Positions 17,626 through 26,557 are shown, counted from the first letter of the stretch. The stretch: DNA of 64,000 nucleotides from Burkholderia sp. S171 (GCF_009766085.1 NZ_LMUF01000048.1:263939-327938); one strand, 5' to 3'. A program made the numbers and translations. The notes: generated by a model from the letters alone, not told the origin.

Positions 17626-18563
17626 AGATCCCGAAAACCGTTTTGTGGGTGTCGCACCGGACGACTTACCGCTATTCAACGTACGTGGAGACGGCCCAGC
17701 ATCTCGCGACTATCCGGCCGCAGAGTTGCGCATGGCAGCGGGTGATCTCGCACACCGAAAGCATTGAGCCGAAGCCGCCGTACATCAATAGCCGTGTCGA
17801 TACCTTCGGTAACGACGTGCTGTATTTCTCGCTGGAGTCACCGCACCGGTCGTTGCAGATGGTCAGCGAAACGACCGTTGAACTGACGCCCCGATGGGCC
17901 TCGCTCGATCCGGCGACCACGCCCGCATGGGACGAGGTCGCGAAGGGTATGCGTTTTAGCGCCAGTGCGCCGTTTCGCCCGGAGACGGAGTTTTGCTTTG
18001 CGTCGCCCAATATCAGTCTCGGTCAGGACTTGCGTGACTATGCGCTGGAGAGTTTTCCTGCGGGCAAGCCGCTGGCGGAAGGGGCGATCGACCTGATGCA
18101 CCGGATTCATGCCGACTTCAAGTACAAGCCTTTGGCAACGTCCTACGACACGCCTGCCCATCGCGCGTTTGAAATGCGCCGGGGCGTCTGTCAGGATTTT
18201 GCGCAGGTGATGATCGGCTGCATGCGCGCGCTCGGGTTGCCGGCCCGGTACGTGAGCGGATACTTGCGCAATGATCCCGCGCCGGGGCAGGAGAAGTTGA
18301 TCGGCGCGGATGCGTCGCATGCGTGGGTGTCGGTTTTTTGTCCCGGCAGCGGATGGATCGATCTCGATCCGACCAACGATGTGCTCGCCGATCTCGAACA
18401 TGTGACGCTTGCGACGGGGCGTGACTATAGCGACGTGTCGCTGCTTCGGGGGATGATTCTCGGCGGCGGGTCACATCGGATCGATGTGGGGGTCACCGTG
18501 CTGGCGCTGGACGCTGAGGCTGAGGCTGAGGCTGAGGCTGAGGCTGATCCCGACGCTGATTAA
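17622..18563 (+). CDS. Transglutaminase-like protein with Ala-Glu repeat tail
   Basis: A 313-residue transglutaminase-fold protein whose GTG start overlaps the preceding stop by 4 bp (GTGA). The triad is intact: Cys190 (GVCQDFAQVM), His233 (SHAWVSVF) and Asp249 (IDLDPTND). It starts with the usual beta-rich N-terminal domain (WVSHRTTYRYSTYVE). The C-terminus is an acidic tail of alternating Ala and Glu encoded by a GCTGAG hexamer repeat. No signal peptide. It is probably co-translated with the ATP-grasp/alpha-E protein and works in the same unknown amide-bond pathway. Confidence 0.9.
   Translation: MKIPKTVLWVSHRTTYRYSTYVETAQHLATIRPQSCAWQRVISHTESIEPKPPYINSRVDTFGNDVLYFSLESPHRSLQMVSETTVELTPRWASLDPATTPAWDEVAKGMRFSASAPFRPETEFCFASPNISLGQDLRDYALESFPAGKPLAEGAIDLMHRIHADFKYKPLATSYDTPAHRAFEMRRGVCQDFAQVMIGCMRALGLPARYVSGYLRNDPAPGQEKLIGADASHAWVSVFCPGSGWIDLDPTNDVLADLEHVTLATGRDYSDVSLLRGMILGGGSHRIDVGVTVLALDAEAEAEAEAEADPDAD
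18513..18547 (+). repeat. GCTGAG hexanucleotide tandem repeat
   Basis: Five exact GCTGAG units (18513-18542) followed by most of a sixth lie within the 3' end of the transglutaminase gene. The unit is six bases, so copy-number change keeps the frame and only lengthens or shortens the Ala-Glu tail. Confidence 0.9.
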
Positions 18564-18575
18564 TTGAGGGTTATT

Positions 18576-18601
18576 CGCTCGCGCCAGACGCACCGCGAGC
18601 G
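18576..18601. terminator. Hairpin between convergent genes
   Basis: CGCTCGCG (18576-18583) pairs with CGCGAGCG (18594-18601) across a 10-nt loop. It lies in the 48-bp space between the convergent transglutaminase and chemoreceptor genes. No T-run is present on either strand, so termination is probable but not certain. Confidence 0.5.
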
Positions 18602-18611
18602 CTCGCCTCAC

Positions 18612-20168
18612 TTATGCAACAGTAAATAACCGCACGGCGTCATCGAGCACATCGGCACGTTCAGCCAGCCGCTGCGCGGTCGCGGCAGCTTGCTCGACCA
18701 GCGCGGCGTTCTGCTGCGTCGAGCCATCCAGATGCGCTACCGCCTGGTTCACTTGACGAATGCCCTCGGCCTGTTCGCTGCTCGCATTCGCCACCTCTCC
18801 GATGATCGTCGATACCCGCATCACGGCGGCGTCGATGGCGTGCATCTGGCTGGTCGTGCGCGACACCAGCTCGGTCCCTTCCGCGATCTGCGCGACGCTT
18901 GTTTCGACCACCGCCTTGATCTCCTTCGCCGACGCCGCGCAGCGTTGCGCGAGGTTGCGCACTTCGGTTGCGACCACTGCAAACGAGCGGCCCGCTTCGC
19001 CTGCGCGTGCCGCTTCCACCGCCGCGTTCAGTGCGAGGATATTCGTCTGGAACGCGATGCCGTCGATCACGCCGGTGATGTCCGCAATACGCTGCGATGC
19101 CGTGTTAATGCCGGCCATGGTCTGCTCGACCTGGAGCGCGATCTTGCCGCCATCGCTTGCTGCGGCCTGCGCGTCCTTCACCAGCTCCAGTGCGCGCACG
19201 CTCGCGTCTGCGTTGCCCTTTACCGTCGCGGTCAACTGGTCCATCGTCGCGGCGGTTTGTTGTAGCGATGCTGCCTGCAATTCGGTCCGGCGCGACAGAT
19301 CCATGTTGCCGCTCGATATTTCCCGCGTGGCGTCCATCATCCCGCCGATCTGCCCGCGTACGTCGATGACTATTGCGGACAGGTTCGCCTTGAGCTGGTT
19401 CAGCGCGCGCTGGACGTCGCCGAGGTCGTCGCGAGCGCCGGTTTCCATCGCAGCCGTGAGGTCGCCGGCTGCCATGCGCGTGGCAAATCTGGACATGATG
19501 CGAACGGGCGCACTGACGTGATGTGCAACGGTCGCCCAGCCGATTACTCCCACCAGTGCGCTCACCCCAAAGGCGATCCACAGGGGCAGCGGCGGAAGCC
19601 CCTGGTACGCGATCAATCCTGTCGCGAGCACCGCCAGCGGTCCGGCTGCATAGCCGATCGCAATGCGCGACGCGACCGGCATGCGCGCCAGTTCCCCAAG
19701 CTTGCCGGCGAGCCCCGTGCGTACAAGCGCGCCCTGTTTGAGACGGAGTGAACCCATTGCACCGGCGCGCATCCGCGCATACAGCTCGGCTGCGTTTGCC
19801 ACCTCGTCGCGGCCCGGCTTCACTCGCACGCTGAGAAAACCGACGGTCTTGCCATGCTCGATAACCGGCGTCACGTTCGCCTGAACCCAGTAGTAGTCGC
19901 CATTCTTGCGTCGGTTCTTGACCAGCGCAGTCCACGGGCGGCCTTCCTGGATCGTCGCCCACAGGTCGCCGAAAGCCTCGCGCGGCATGTCAGGGTGGCG
20001 GATCAGATTGTGCGGCTGGCCGATGAGTTCTTCTCTCGAATAACCGGAGACTTCGACAAAAGCGGGATTGCAGTATTTGATGTTGCCTGAAAGATCCGTA
20101 GCCGAAACAAGCATGTCTGAGCCGGGAAAGTCGTACTCCCGCTGCGAGACGGGCTGGTTATTGCGCAT
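18612..20168 (-). CDS. PAS-containing methyl-accepting chemotaxis protein (Aer-like)
   Basis: A 518-residue chemoreceptor starting MRNNQPVSQREYDFP, with GAAAGGA upstream of ATG 20168. An N-terminal PAS domain (about 10-130, FSGYSREELIGQPHNLIRHPDMP-like) resembles that of the aerotaxis receptor Aer. One or two membrane segments (about 175-220) and a HAMP region follow. The C-terminal signalling domain contains the conserved hairpin tip around GIAFQTNILALNAAVEAARAGE. There is no periplasmic sensor domain, so it likely senses redox or cytoplasmic signals. There are no che genes nearby, so it is an orphan receptor. Confidence 0.9.
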   Translation of the reverse strand: MRNNQPVSQREYDFPGSDMLVSATDLSGNIKYCNPAFVEVSGYSREELIGQPHNLIRHPDMPREAFGDLWATIQEGRPWTALVKNRRKNGDYYWVQANVTPVIEHGKTVGFLSVRVKPGRDEVANAAELYARMRAGAMGSLRLKQGALVRTGLAGKLGELARMPVASRIAIGYAAGPLAVLATGLIAYQGLPPLPLWIAFGVSALVGVIGWATVAHHVSAPVRIMSRFATRMAAGDLTAAMETGARDDLGDVQRALNQLKANLSAIVIDVRGQIGGMMDATREISSGNMDLSRRTELQAASLQQTAATMDQLTATVKGNADASVRALELVKDAQAAASDGGKIALQVEQTMAGINTASQRIADITGVIDGIAFQTNILALNAAVEAARAGEAGRSFAVVATEVRNLAQRCAASAKEIKAVVETSVAQIAEGTELVSRTTSQMHAIDAAVMRVSTIIGEVANASSEQAEGIRQVNQAVAHLDGSTQQNAALVEQAAATAQRLAERADVLDDAVRLFTVA

Positions 20169-20492
20169 TGATTGTGTCCTTTCTTCGATCTGGAACGTGA
20201 AGCGAGAACGCGTGGTCGCGTTAAAGGACATATCGGCAGTTACCCACTTTGACTTAAAGGTTTTTACGCTTAATAGATGACGTGCGGCGTTACGCCGCAG
20301 GAGGTTGCGCTTCAGGCGAGATGTCCTTTGCCTGGATAGAGTGCCGGCTGAAATTGCATCGACCGTACCTGTCGCGAAAGGCTTCTCGCTCGCAGAATGG
20401 CAATGCGTCGAGGGCGATCCCGAATCGCAGGACGCCCATGCGAAATCGAGGCCTGAAGCCGCGGTTATCTACTATCTATCGAGAGGTGCGTA
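20169..20492. other. 324-bp spacer between divergent genes
   Basis: The AT-rich part near 20220-20280 probably holds the chemoreceptor promoter. A 62-codon frame (20305-20493) ends with TAATG overlapping the cupin start and could encode a small protein ending EAAVIYYLSRGA. I cannot match it to a family or decide whether it is translated. Confidence 0.35.
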
Positions 20493-20822
20493 ATGCAGAT
20501 GACCGACATCCCGTTCGGTATCACGGACTGGGCGAAGATCGAACGAACTGAACACAAGGGTGATAGCGGCATGGCGTACTGGCGGACTCAGCACTTCGGG
20601 ACTATTCGCGTGCGGCACGTTGAATACACGCCCGGCTATGTCGCTGACCATTGGTGCGTGAAGGGCCACATCCTGCTGTGTATTGAAGGCGAGCTTGATA
20701 CCGAACTCGAAGACGGGCGACAGTTTACGCTGCGCCCGGGCATGAGCTATCAGGTAGCCGATAACGCCGAGGCGCACAGGTCGTCAACTGCAACCGGCGC
20801 CAAGCTGTTCATCGTGGACTAG
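20493..20822 (+). CDS. DHCW-motif cupin-fold protein
   Basis: A 109-residue single-domain cupin. The segment YVADHWCVKGHILLCIEGELDTELEDGRQ carries the family's Asp-His plus Trp/Cys signature and the metal-binding His residues, followed by RPGMSYQVADNAEAHRS as the second cupin motif. It is annotated only as a small metal-binding fold, with no assigned reaction. It starts at ATG 20493, and a second ATG at 20499 is possible. It converges with the glutathione transferase gene, 24 bp away. Confidence 0.85.
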   Translation: MQMTDIPFGITDWAKIERTEHKGDSGMAYWRTQHFGTIRVRHVEYTPGYVADHWCVKGHILLCIEGELDTELEDGRQFTLRPGMSYQVADNAEAHRSSTATGAKLFIVD

Positions 20823-20846
20823 ACGGCGGCTATCCTTCGCGATCGT

Positions 20847-21461
20847 TCATTCGGGCGGCGTGCTTTCGAAAGCAGGCTGCTGCTCAGCGAAAGCCGAGAA
20901 CGATTGCAGGTTGGGATACTCCGCTGCGACAACAATTTTCGGCACCATCATCTGGGTGAATCTCCAGGCAACCGCGACGGTCACGCCCGCTTGTCCAAGC
21001 CGTCCTGCGTCCAGAGGCAGGGTACTCAACGCCAGTTCGGCCTCGAGCCCCGCGTACGCCGCTAGCAATTGAACGCTGACGCGATCGATCCACGGTTCGT
21101 GTTGTTTTTCGATGGGGCGCAAGTTGCGTTCATAGACAATCTGCACTGTCTTGTCACACGCTGCCAACGCGAGACCGGCGAGCCTGGTTGCGCGCAAACG
21201 ATCGCCGGCGTGGTCCGGTGTCGACGTGACGACCGGCCCGGCAATGGCCGTCACATAATCGAGGATCAGGGTTGAATCCATCAGGCTTTGACCATCGTCG
21301 AGGATCAAAGTCGGTGCCTTAACGACCGGGTTGAGTTTGCGGAATTCCTCGAAGTCCCTGAATACCGACACCGGCCGATGCTCAAAATCAAGCTCAAGCA
21401 GCTTGAGGCAAATCGCCACCCGGCGCACATAAGGCGAGTCCAGCATTCCGATCAGTTTCAT
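20847..21461 (-). CDS. Glutathione S-transferase family protein
   Basis: A 204-residue protein starting MKLIGMLDSPYVRRVAICLKLL, the thioredoxin-fold N-terminus with a candidate catalytic Ser9. LNPVVKAPTLILDDGQSLMDSTLILDY is the cis-Pro and glutathione-contact region. The second half is all-helical. ATG 21461 has GGGAAG upstream. It probably conjugates or reduces electrophiles with glutathione in the cytoplasm. A LysR gene diverges from it and may control it. Confidence 0.9.
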   Translation of the reverse strand: MKLIGMLDSPYVRRVAICLKLLELDFEHRPVSVFRDFEEFRKLNPVVKAPTLILDDGQSLMDSTLILDYVTAIAGPVVTSTPDHAGDRLRATRLAGLALAACDKTVQIVYERNLRPIEKQHEPWIDRVSVQLLAAYAGLEAELALSTLPLDAGRLGQAGVTVAVAWRFTQMMVPKIVVAAEYPNLQSFSAFAEQQPAFESTPPE

Positions 21462-21618
21462 ACGCTTCCCGTTAGAATATCTATCATGCGGCACTCTTTA
21501 TGCGCATCGCCGAATGCGCTTGCACAAAGGACATAAGACCGCCATTTACGTCAGGTTAAACAGTTAGCCGGCATATGAAAAGCGACATAAACAAACGTCT
21601 TTCGTAAGAAAACCTTAC

Positions 21619-22512
21619 ATGAAAAACATTCCGCCGTTAACCGCACTCAAATGTTTCGAAGCGGCTGCCAGACTCGGCGGTGTCACGCTCGCTGCGCGGG
21701 AACTCCACGTGACGCACTCGGCGGTCAGTCAGCAGATCAAAATTCTCGAAGACATGATGGGCATTGCGCTCTTCGTGCGTGAAGCGAGAGGATTGCGGCT
21801 GACGGAAGAGGGGCGTCTCTATGCGCTCGAAATACGCTCGGCGCTTCGCGACATTGCCAATGCGACGCTTCTGGCCCAGGCCCGCCCTCAAGAAAGCGAA
21901 ATGGTCATCGCAACGCTGCCGTCGTTCGCTTTGCATTGGTTGCTGCCTCGGTTGTCGAGTTTCCGGGACCGCCATCCGTATTACCGTGTCCGCTTGCAAA
22001 CGAGTCTTGAGATACACGACATGCGGCACGGTCTGGCCGATGCCAGCATTCGAATGGGACAAGGGCACTGGCCCGGTCTCGCTCAGAAAGAGTTATTCAG
22101 CGACGAACTGCTGATCGTGGCTGCGCCGCATTTCAACGGAGGTCAGCTTCCTCGCTCCGCTGAAGAGGTCGTGGCGTGTCCATTGATAAGAAGCACCGAT
22201 GCTCCGTGGACCGACTGGTGCCGCGCCGCCAACGTGCGCGAGCCCGAGAATGTAAGTGGCCTGTTCGCGAACGATTCGAATATCGTGCTGGGTGCCGTGC
22301 TTCTGGGACAGGGCATCGCGCTTGAACGGCGCACGCTTGTTGCCGATGCCATGAGTCGCGGCGAGCTCGTCCAGATTACCGATATACACGTGCCTTACCC
22401 GTATCCGTACTGGCTCGTCTGGCAACAGCGTGAAGTGTTGAGCGTTAAGCAGGCGCATTTCATGGAATGGATCGATGCCGAAGTAAAGCGCTATCTGGAG
22501 CGCACCGCTTGA
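21619..22512 (+). CDS. LysR-family regulator (GcvA-like)
   Basis: A 297-residue LysR protein with the GcvA-type start PPLTALKCFEAAARLGGVTLAARELHVTHSAVSQQIK. It is divergent from the GST gene with a 157-bp spacer and likely controls it. A short dyad GTAAG-N5-CTTAC (21604-21618) lies directly before the ATG, where a ribosome binding site would be, and might serve autoregulation. Length and domain order are normal. Confidence 0.9.
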   Translation: MKNIPPLTALKCFEAAARLGGVTLAARELHVTHSAVSQQIKILEDMMGIALFVREARGLRLTEEGRLYALEIRSALRDIANATLLAQARPQESEMVIATLPSFALHWLLPRLSSFRDRHPYYRVRLQTSLEIHDMRHGLADASIRMGQGHWPGLAQKELFSDELLIVAAPHFNGGQLPRSAEEVVACPLIRSTDAPWTDWCRAANVREPENVSGLFANDSNIVLGAVLLGQGIALERRTLVADAMSRGELVQITDIHVPYPYPYWLVWQQREVLSVKQAHFMEWIDAEVKRYLERTA

Positions 22513-22575
22513 TGCGGAGCCGCACGCTCCTCGATACTCGATCAATACAAAAAATATCCATCGCAGACCTGAACG

Positions 22576-23199
22576 ATGAAAAAAATCGAAACGATAGTCC
22601 TGGTAGCCGATCTTGCCGGAACCGCGGTGTTTGCCGCCGAGGGCGCGATTACGGCCATGCAGAGCGGACTCGACCTGCTCGGCGTGATGGTCCTGTCATT
22701 TGTGGTGGCGCTTGGCGGCGGCGTAATTCGCGACCTGCTGATCGGCGCAACGCCTCCCAATGCCGTGCGCGATTGGCGCTACCCGGCGCTTGCGTTCCTC
22801 ACAGGCTTGCTGACTTTCATCTTTCATAGCGAGGCGCGCTATCTGTCGGCGCCCTTGCTTATGGCGCTGGACGCGGCCGGCCTTGCGCTATTCGCCGTGG
22901 CGGGCGCACAGAAGGCGCTGAGCTATGGCATCGGGCCGTTTATATCGACGCTGATGGGTACGATCACCGGCGTGGGCGGTGGCGTCATACGAGACATCCT
23001 GCTGGCTCGCGTGCCCATGGTGCTGGTCGCCGATATCTATGCAAGCGCCGCGTTCGTGGGAGGGGTTGCGCTGGTCGTCAGCCGTCGGTTGGGTCTATCG
23101 CCGATGGCCACCGCGCTCCTCGGCGGCGCCGCGTGTTTCATCTTGCGCGTGGCGTCTGTCACGTATGGATGGCAATTGCCGAAAGTCGCCCACTGGTGA
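22576..23199 (+). CDS. TRIC-type cation channel family protein (YicG/UPF0126)
   Basis: A 207-residue inner-membrane protein with seven hydrophobic segments in two related halves. Each half contains the conserved Gly-rich motif: VALGGGVIRDLLIG in the first, and ITGVGGGVIRDILL in the second. This is typical of bacterial TRIC channels, which conduct monovalent cations. It begins 63 bp after the LysR gene on the same strand; no functional link is evident. Confidence 0.92.
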   Translation: MKKIETIVLVADLAGTAVFAAEGAITAMQSGLDLLGVMVLSFVVALGGGVIRDLLIGATPPNAVRDWRYPALAFLTGLLTFIFHSEARYLSAPLLMALDAAGLALFAVAGAQKALSYGIGPFISTLMGTITGVGGGVIRDILLARVPMVLVADIYASAAFVGGVALVVSRRLGLSPMATALLGGAACFILRVASVTYGWQLPKVAHW

Positions 23200-23223
23200 A
23201 GGGAAAGGCCCACCTTGACGGCT

Positions 23224-24129
23224 TCATCCCGCGATCATCCCCGGAATCTCGGCGACCAGTGCGTCAATAGCGCGCCGTGTCTTCGAGGGGAGGTAGCGCG
23301 TCTGGGGCCACACGGCATGGATATCCTGCGGGAGCATGCCGCAGCTATTCATGACGACCACCAGTTCACCGGTTTTCTCGTAACGCGACAGCAGCCAACT
23401 AGGCATCCAAGCCAATCCAAAGCCTTCGATGGCCGCAGTCGCTATCGCCTGCACATCGTCCAGACTCACCTGGGGCCGGATGCGCGCTTGGCGCACCTGG
23501 CCATCGATATTTCGTACCTGCCAGGGCGACACCGCGCCGGCGCGCGAGTACGCAATGCCTGCATGTCCGTCCATCTCTTCGATACTCGCAGGCAGCCCGT
23601 GCCGCGCCACATACGACGGCGCAGCGCCAATGCTTGAGTACTGCACGCCCAGACGGCGCGCCGCGACGCTCGCGCTATCGCGTAACTCGCCGATGCGTAC
23701 GGCGAGGTCGAATCCTTCTTCCACCAGATCGACCGCGCGATCGCTGAACGAAATGTCGATCTGCAACTGCGGATGCCGGGATGCAAGACGCAACAGCACC
23801 GGCGCCACGCAAAGATGGCCGAATGCGATTGGCACGCTGACGCGCAAGCGGCCGCGCGGTTCACGCCGGCCGCTTTCCAGATCGGCTTCAGCCGCGTCCA
23901 GTTCGGCCAATGCCCGCACGCAGCGATCGTAGTAAGTCTGGCCGTCTTCGGTCAGGCTCTGACTGCGCGTGGTGCGATGAAGCAGGCGCACGCCGAGCCG
24001 CGATTCGAGCCGCGCGATTACCTTGCCGACGGCCGAACGCGTCAGGTTCAACCGTTCGGCAGCCAACACGAAGCTGCCGGATTCGACGACCTGGACGAAG
24101 GTAGTCACGCCGTGAAGCTTGTCACTCAT
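23224..24129 (-). CDS. LysR-family transcriptional regulator
   Basis: A 301-residue regulator with HTH GVTTFVQVVESGSFVLAAERLNLTRSAVGKVIARLE and an effector domain of usual length, resembling DNA-binding regulators of the YafC/AaeR type. It diverges from the DHA2 transporter gene, and a perfect 27-bp palindrome lies just upstream of its start. It is likely autoregulated and probably controls the transporter. Confidence 0.9.
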   Translation of the reverse strand: MSDKLHGVTTFVQVVESGSFVLAAERLNLTRSAVGKVIARLESRLGVRLLHRTTRSQSLTEDGQTYYDRCVRALAELDAAEADLESGRREPRGRLRVSVPIAFGHLCVAPVLLRLASRHPQLQIDISFSDRAVDLVEEGFDLAVRIGELRDSASVAARRLGVQYSSIGAAPSYVARHGLPASIEEMDGHAGIAYSRAGAVSPWQVRNIDGQVRQARIRPQVSLDDVQAIATAAIEGFGLAWMPSWLLSRYEKTGELVVVMNSCGMLPQDIHAVWPQTRYLPSKTRRAIDALVAEIPGMIAG

Positions 24130-24155
24130 GCCAGCATCCTATTGGTTCCAATTTG

Positions 24156-24182
24156 GATTCATTGATAGGAAATCAATGAATC
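24156..24182. promoter_or_regulatory. 27-bp perfect palindrome, candidate LysR operator
   Basis: GATTCATTGAT (24156-24166) and ATCAATGAATC (24172-24182) are exact reverse complements around AGGAA. The centre contains T-N11-A (24163-24175), as in LysR boxes. It ends 27-53 bp upstream of the LysR start at 24129, in the spacer shared with the divergent transporter gene. Confidence 0.7.
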
Positions 24183-24424
24183 AATGACGACATCAATTCC
24201 CTCTATATTACCTTTTCACCCGTAGGTGCGAAGCATTGCGCACCACTTGCATTGTTTTTTAGCGGGTGGGTCCATTCACTATTCCGGTGTCAATCCAACA
24301 TGCAGCGTTATCGAATCGAGTTCAGTGGTTTATTCCGTGCGTATAGCACGTCAATACCCCCACGTTTTGCCACGATATGCGGGAGGCGCGGGTAGCCGGA
24401 GCATTTGGCCAACCCGTGATATTC

Positions 24425-25969
24425 ATGACACTCGTTAATCCCGCTAGAAACTCAATTGCATTGGCCGGCATTTGCCTGGCTTCGCTCATGTTCGGCCTGG
24501 AGATTTCCAGCGTCCCCGTGATATTGCCAACCCTCGAGAAAGTATTGCAGGGTGATTTCAAGGAGATGCAATGGATCATGAATGCGTACACCATTGCGTG
24601 TACGACGGTCTTGATGGCAACCGGGACACTTGCCGACCGGTTTGGCAGGAAACGTATTTTTATGATCGCCATTGTCTTGTTCGGGATCACATCATTGATT
24701 TGCGGGATGGCGCAGAGCGTTTCCGTGTTAATCGTGAGCCGCTTTCTTCAAGGCATAGCCGGTGGGGCGATGCTGATTTGCCAGGTGGCGGTTTTATCGC
24801 ATCAGTTCCAGGAGGGACAGGCCCGTACCAAAGCCTTTGGCGCCTGGGGGATCATATTTGGCATCGGTCTGGGTTTTGGGCCGATTGTGGGCGGGGTGAT
24901 CGTCGCGATATCGAACTGGCAGTGGGTATTTCTAATCCACGTTCTGATTGCGATAGTAACCTTGATTCTCGTTTTCAACGGGGTTGAGGAGTCCAGCGAC
25001 CCGCAGGCGAAAAAGCTGGACCTGCTGGGAATTGTTGCGCTTTCTCTATCGGTTTTCGGTCTGGCGTATTTCATTACGCAAGGGTCTGATCTTGGTTTTA
25101 CCAGTATCAAGGGCATTGGCATTATTACCGCGACCGTGATCAGCTTTATCCTGTTTGTATTCGTGGAAAAGATCAACGCTCATCCGATGTTCGATTTTTC
25201 CGTGTTCAGGATACGCAATTTTTCGGGCGCGCTTTTTGGATCGATGGGTATGAATTTTAGCTTTTGGCCATTCATGATTTATCTGCCAATTTATTTCCAG
25301 AGCAGTCTGGGCTACGACAGCGTGACGGCCGGATCGGCGCTTCTGGCGTATACGCTTCCCACATTGGTCATACCGCCGTTGGCCGAACGCCTTTCGCTTC
25401 GATATCACCCGGGTGTCGTCATTCCGTTGGGCTTATTCACTATCGGCGCGGGTTTCATTCTGATGCGAGCGGGCAGTGGCGCGGAGCATGCCAGTTGGCT
25501 GACCATGCTGCCCGGTTGTTTGTTGGCCGGCATCGGATTGGGACTGACCAATACGCCCGTGACCAATACGACGACCAGTTCCGTTCCGAGCACGCGCGCA
25601 GGCATGGCTTCGGGCATCGACATGAGTGCCAGGCTCATTTCGCTGGCCGTCAATATCGCGTTGATGGGGTACATCCTGATAGAAGGCATCTTGTCGTCGT
25701 TGAGGAATGCGTCTTCCGGGTCTCTCGATGCACGACAACTTAAATCCCTTGCGGAGCGAATAGCCGCCGGCGATGTCATCTCCCTCAAGCAAGGGTTTAC
25801 CGGATCAGGCTCCCCGGATTCGTCAGGGGCGGCCGTTCACGCAGCGCTCGTGCATGGATTTGGACTTGTGATGCTGTACGGCTGTATCGGCGCCTGGGTG
25901 CTAGCCGTTGCTAGTTTCGTGACATTCGGTCCGAGAGCGCGGGTGCGCCAAACCAGTCCAGTGGTTTGA
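24425..25969 (+). CDS. DHA2-family MFS multidrug transporter (EmrB/QacA type)
   Basis: The 514-residue inner-membrane protein has about 14 hydrophobic segments. The MFS motif A follows helix 2 (GTLADRFGRKRIF), and a proline/glycine-rich motif C-like stretch occurs in GIGLGFGPIVGGVI. These place it with proton-driven drug exporters. ATG 24425 starts the first helix properly; the frame extends further up but looks non-coding. It is divergent from a LysR gene. No adjacent membrane-fusion (EmrA-like) gene exists, so it may act alone. Confidence 0.88.
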   Translation: MTLVNPARNSIALAGICLASLMFGLEISSVPVILPTLEKVLQGDFKEMQWIMNAYTIACTTVLMATGTLADRFGRKRIFMIAIVLFGITSLICGMAQSVSVLIVSRFLQGIAGGAMLICQVAVLSHQFQEGQARTKAFGAWGIIFGIGLGFGPIVGGVIVAISNWQWVFLIHVLIAIVTLILVFNGVEESSDPQAKKLDLLGIVALSLSVFGLAYFITQGSDLGFTSIKGIGIITATVISFILFVFVEKINAHPMFDFSVFRIRNFSGALFGSMGMNFSFWPFMIYLPIYFQSSLGYDSVTAGSALLAYTLPTLVIPPLAERLSLRYHPGVVIPLGLFTIGAGFILMRAGSGAEHASWLTMLPGCLLAGIGLGLTNTPVTNTTTSSVPSTRAGMASGIDMSARLISLAVNIALMGYILIEGILSSLRNASSGSLDARQLKSLAERIAAGDVISLKQGFTGSGSPDSSGAAVHAALVHGFGLVMLYGCIGAWVLAVASFVTFGPRARVRQTSPVV

Positions 25970-26338
25970 TGGCGGGTTCGTAGTTTCTTGCGGATGAGAC
26001 GATGGAGGTACTCCGAGGACGACGGCGATCGCCTCATTTCGGGCTATCGCCTCATTCTTGAATGATTCAAGGGCCATTCTTGAATCATTTCCCGATGGGG
26101 CCGCTGCCAGGAACATGCACATCTCGTGCACGCGAACAACGCGAACAGCGTGCGAATCCGACAGCCGGGCCCCGACATGATGAAAAGCGACAAGACGCCC
26201 AGCACCATCAGGCTGGGACGTAACCGCACGCTGTAATACCCCGGGAAAATCCTCAAAAATTTGAAGACCGATCGCTTACTCTTAAGCCTCTGTTTACCTA
26301 TCATGTAGAGGTAAGTGCAGAGGACGTGGGAGGGCATC
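25970..26338. other. 369-bp spacer with a duplicated 15-mer
   Basis: No gene is recognisable. CATTCTTGAAT(G/C)ATT occurs at 26053-26067 and 26075-26089, 22 bp apart (start to start). The first copy overlaps a perfect dyad, TTGAA-TGA-TTCAA (26058-26070). Two repeats about two helical turns apart look like a protein-binding site, but no adjacent promoter is obvious. Confidence 0.4.
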
Positions 26339-26557
26339 GTGGATGAATTTGTAAACACTGTAATCGATCTTCTAGGCACCGCGTCGCGATTAAGCTTGCA
26401 CAGTTCTGCTATCGATTTAATCAATGTACTGGTCGGGCTCGGCGGCCTCGCACTGGTGGCAGTTATTCTGCTAATTAACGAGTCGAAGTGGCCAGGTCAA
26501 AACCGCGAGCGCATGGATGATCACTCCCGCCATTGGTGGATGCATCATCGGCACTGA
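26339..26557 (+). CDS. Small single-span membrane protein with His-rich tail
   Basis: A 72-residue product from GTG 26339, which has a strong ribosome binding site GGGAGGG four bases upstream (26328-26334). Residues 26-46 (DLINVLVGLGGLALVAVILLI) form one hydrophobic helix. The tail is polar and ends HSRHWWMHHRH, a possible metal-binding patch. I recognise no family. The good ribosome binding site and membrane profile argue that it is real, but there is no homology support. Confidence 0.45.
   Translation: MDEFVNTVIDLLGTASRLSLHSSAIDLINVLVGLGGLALVAVILLINESKWPGQNRERMDDHSRHWWMHHRH

Noticed and set aside
18513..18547. GCTGAG repeat as a CRISPR-like array
   Set aside because: Units are only six bases, without spacers, and lie inside a coding frame.
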